DNA from: Dehalococcoidales bacterium
Lineage (GTDB): Bacteria; Chloroflexota; Dehalococcoidia; Dehalococcoidales; UBA2162
Direction: 5' to 3'
Assembly (NCBI GenBank): GCA_002685815.1
Contig: NYYM01000035.1
Coordinates: 5,657 to 11,948 of the forward strand
Length of the DNA stretch: 6,292 bases
Positions 4,864 through 6,292 of this stretch are shown one piece after another. How positions within the stretch are numbered: position 1 is the stretch's first letter; every line of letters begins with the position of its first letter. The notes beneath the pieces are model-generated. The model worked only from the letters and a program-made list of their open reading frames with translations. It had not been told where the DNA came from and ran no database searches. Both the position numbers and the translations under genes were made by a program.

Positions 4864-6057
4864 TTACTCCTGCCTTCTGGTTCTTTTCTTAAACAACCAG
4901 TTTCTAAGAATCAGCGGGGGTATGACCGTCGTCAGCAGGCTCATCAAGACCAGAACCGCGTAAGTATTTTGCCTGATCAGATTCTGATTCAGACCTATTA
5001 AGGCCACAATCATAGCAACTTCTCCTCTGGGAACCATACCCACACCAACAATGAGAGAATCCCGGGTACTTATGCCCTGCAATCTGGCGGAAACTCCGCA
5101 AGCCAGGAATTTGGTCAGAAAAGCAACGATGGTTAGAACCAGCATGAACCAGACCAGATCCATGGTAAGTACGCGGAGGTCCAGTACCACCCCCAGCGAG
5201 ACAAAAAAGATGGATGCGAAGACAATCTGAAGATGTTCGGACCCCTCTCTAAAGGCTTTTTCATGCCTTAATTTGACTCGTGTCAGGGCTACTCCAGCCA
5301 AGAAGGACCCGATTATAGCTGACAAACCCACGAGTTCTGCTACCAGGCTGTAGAAGAAGGCTGCCATGATAACAAAAATAAATATGACCTCCGGATACTT
5401 GCTGCAAAAGTTGGTCTTATCTAATCCGATCATGACCCGTGTCAAGACCGTGCTTCCGAAAAGAGTACCTATGACAAGAAAAGCTACTGCTTTCGAAATC
5501 ATGATGACGATCGACACCACCGTCAGGTCTCCTGAGACGAGTCCTCCGGTAATGGAAAGAGCCAGAAGACTGAGAACGTCATCTATTATCGCCGCACCAA
5601 TGACAGCCTTGGCCGCCGGTGTCTGTAACTTGCCCATTTCTTTCAGCACGTTGGCGGTGATGGCTATACTGGTTGCCGTTAGGGCCGTCCCGACAAAGAG
5701 AGAGGCCCCGAAAGGAAAGCCAAACACCGTCGCCAGATAGAAACCTGCAACCCAGGGAACAACGATTCCGGCCAGGGCGATTACGAAGTATTTGAAATTG
5801 AATATCTCTTTGATGTTAAAGTGGAGACCGATGGTAAAGAGCAGGACAACGGCTCCCAGGTGCCCTAGGCTTGAAACGAATTCAGTATAAGTGACCAACC
5901 CCAGCAAACTGGGACCAACGACTATCCCGGCCAATATTATGCCGACAACAGCGGATTGGTTTATACGATAGGCAACCAGATAGCCTGCCAAAGCTACAAA
6001 CATCAGCAGGCTCATCTGAAATTCCACAGAGGCTAATATGCCGTGTTCAGGCGTCAA
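4864..6057 (-). CDS. CPA2-family cation:proton antiporter (Na+/H+ exchanger type), membrane domain only
   Basis: The 397-residue protein is almost entirely hydrophobic, with about 12-13 membrane segments, and matches the Na+/H+ exchanger domain PF00999 of the KefB/NapA branch. Key features are GIILAGIVVGPSLLG (39-53), LLFTIGLHFN (72-81), the unwound-helix motif TALTATSIAITANVL (124-138), the ion-binding acidic pair in AAIIDDVLSL (155-164, Asp159-Asp160), LSAIIGSFLAGVALTR (245-260) and VGVGMVPRGEVAMI (337-350). It should exchange Na+ or K+ for protons across the cytoplasmic membrane; direction and ion are not decided by sequence. The C-terminus ends with a short basic tail (KKRTRRQE), so the nucleotide-binding RCK domains of Kef-type channels are absent. 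The start is TTG 6057, supported by AGGGGAG (6070-6064) 6 bases upstream and a stop at 6072-6070; ATG 6015 is a weaker alternative. Confidence 0.93.
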   Translation of the reverse strand: MTPEHGILASVEFQMSLLMFVALAGYLVAYRINQSAVVGIILAGIVVGPSLLGLVTYTEFVSSLGHLGAVVLLFTIGLHFNIKEIFNFKYFVIALAGIVVPWVAGFYLATVFGFPFGASLFVGTALTATSIAITANVLKEMGKLQTPAAKAVIGAAIIDDVLSLLALSITGGLVSGDLTVVSIVIMISKAVAFLVIGTLFGSTVLTRVMIGLDKTNFCSKYPEVIFIFVIMAAFFYSLVAELVGLSAIIGSFLAGVALTRVKLRHEKAFREGSEHLQIVFASIFFVSLGVVLDLRVLTMDLVWFMLVLTIVAFLTKFLACGVSARLQGISTRDSLIVGVGMVPRGEVAMIVALIGLNQNLIRQNTYAVLVLMSLLTTVIPPLILRNWLFKKRTRRQE

Positions 6058-6063
6058 CGAGCA

Positions 6064-6070
6064 CTCCCCT
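6064..6070 (-). promoter_or_regulatory. Ribosome binding site supporting the TTG start of the antiporter
   Basis: AGGGGAG on the minus strand ends 6 bases before TTG 6057. The next in-frame ATG, at 6015, has no comparable site and would remove the first 14 residues. Confidence 0.6.
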
Positions 6071-6092
6071 CACTCCCAGTATCTGAATAACC

Positions 6093-6121
6093 ACGATACC
6101 GAATATAGAGCTCGGGGTCAA
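6093..6121 (-). promoter_or_regulatory. Candidate sigma-70 promoter of the antiporter gene
   Basis: On the minus strand TTGACC (6121-6116) and TATCGT (6098-6093) are 17 bases apart, with five and four matches to the consensus hexamers. Initiation would be near 6086, giving a leader of about 30 bases ahead of TTG 6057. Confidence 0.4.
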
Positions 6122-6237
6122 GCTCTCTGGGCCTGATGGGGAAGCTTGACATGCTTGGAGGCCAGTTTCTCCCCCGATCACCGGGAAGTCCCAATCCAAA
6201 CCAACGGATAACCTTGAAAATTCAGAACGGTTGCCCG

Positions 6238-6252
6238 GCGGTTTAATACCGC
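6238..6252. repeat. Short perfect hairpin upstream of the antiporter promoter
   Basis: GCGGT (6238-6242) pairs perfectly with ACCGC (6248-6252) around a 5-base AT-rich loop. It could be part of a terminator of a gene beyond the right edge or a chance repeat. Nothing else recognisable lies in 6122-6292. Confidence 0.2.
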
Positions 6253-6292
6253 GACTCCAGCACACCAAGCAGGAAAGCATCATTGCGACGAC

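Noticed and set aside
5366..5740. 124-residue plus-strand frame
   Set aside because: Antisense to the antiporter; its composition is that expected from the reverse complement of hydrophobic codons.
1..6292. CRISPR array, insertion sequence, prophage or defence system
   Set aside because: No regularly spaced repeats, terminal inverted repeats, transposase, integrase or nuclease-like product was seen.

Overview
The window looks like a piece of a bacterial chromosome from an anaerobe of moderate GC content. The best guess is Chloroflexota, class Dehalococcoidia. This rests on a reductive-dehalogenase-like corrinoid/Fe-S protein without a Tat signal, a DUF169 protein transcribed divergently from it, and a nitronate monooxygenase homologue of the type carrying a cysteine cluster. 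The taxonomic call is inference from protein content; no rRNA or tRNA is present to settle it.

Layout. Positions 1-671 (minus) hold the first 223 codons of a reductive-dehalogenase-like protein that runs off the left edge. A 430-base divergent intergenic region (672-1101) carries one good promoter for each direction, an inverted repeat and a 10-bp palindrome. Then come two plus-strand genes: a DUF169 protein (1102-1842), followed by a very GC-rich hairpin, and a TrmH/SpoU-family RNA 2'-O-methyltransferase (1951-2721). A 502-base non-coding stretch (2722-3223) holds a near-consensus promoter about 340 bases ahead of rpsU, so ribosomal protein bS21 (3224-3424) probably has a long structured leader. 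After a 233-base gap comes a flavin-dependent nitronate monooxygenase/enoyl reductase homologue (3658-4776). It converges on a minus-strand CPA2-type cation:proton antiporter (4864-6057), whose TTG start and promoter candidate lie near the right end. I find no gene I can defend at 6058-6292.

Functionally the genes do not form one pathway. The dehalogenase-like/DUF169 pair forms one divergently controlled unit with a likely redox or corrinoid theme. The methyltransferase and rpsU are translation housekeeping. The flavoenzyme and antiporter are ordinary metabolic and ion-homeostasis functions. I see no CRISPR array, insertion sequence, integrase, toxin-antitoxin pair or phage gene. The points most worth a second look are the Tat-less dehalogenase-like protein with its Pro/Gly/Met-rich insert, and the long rpsU leader.
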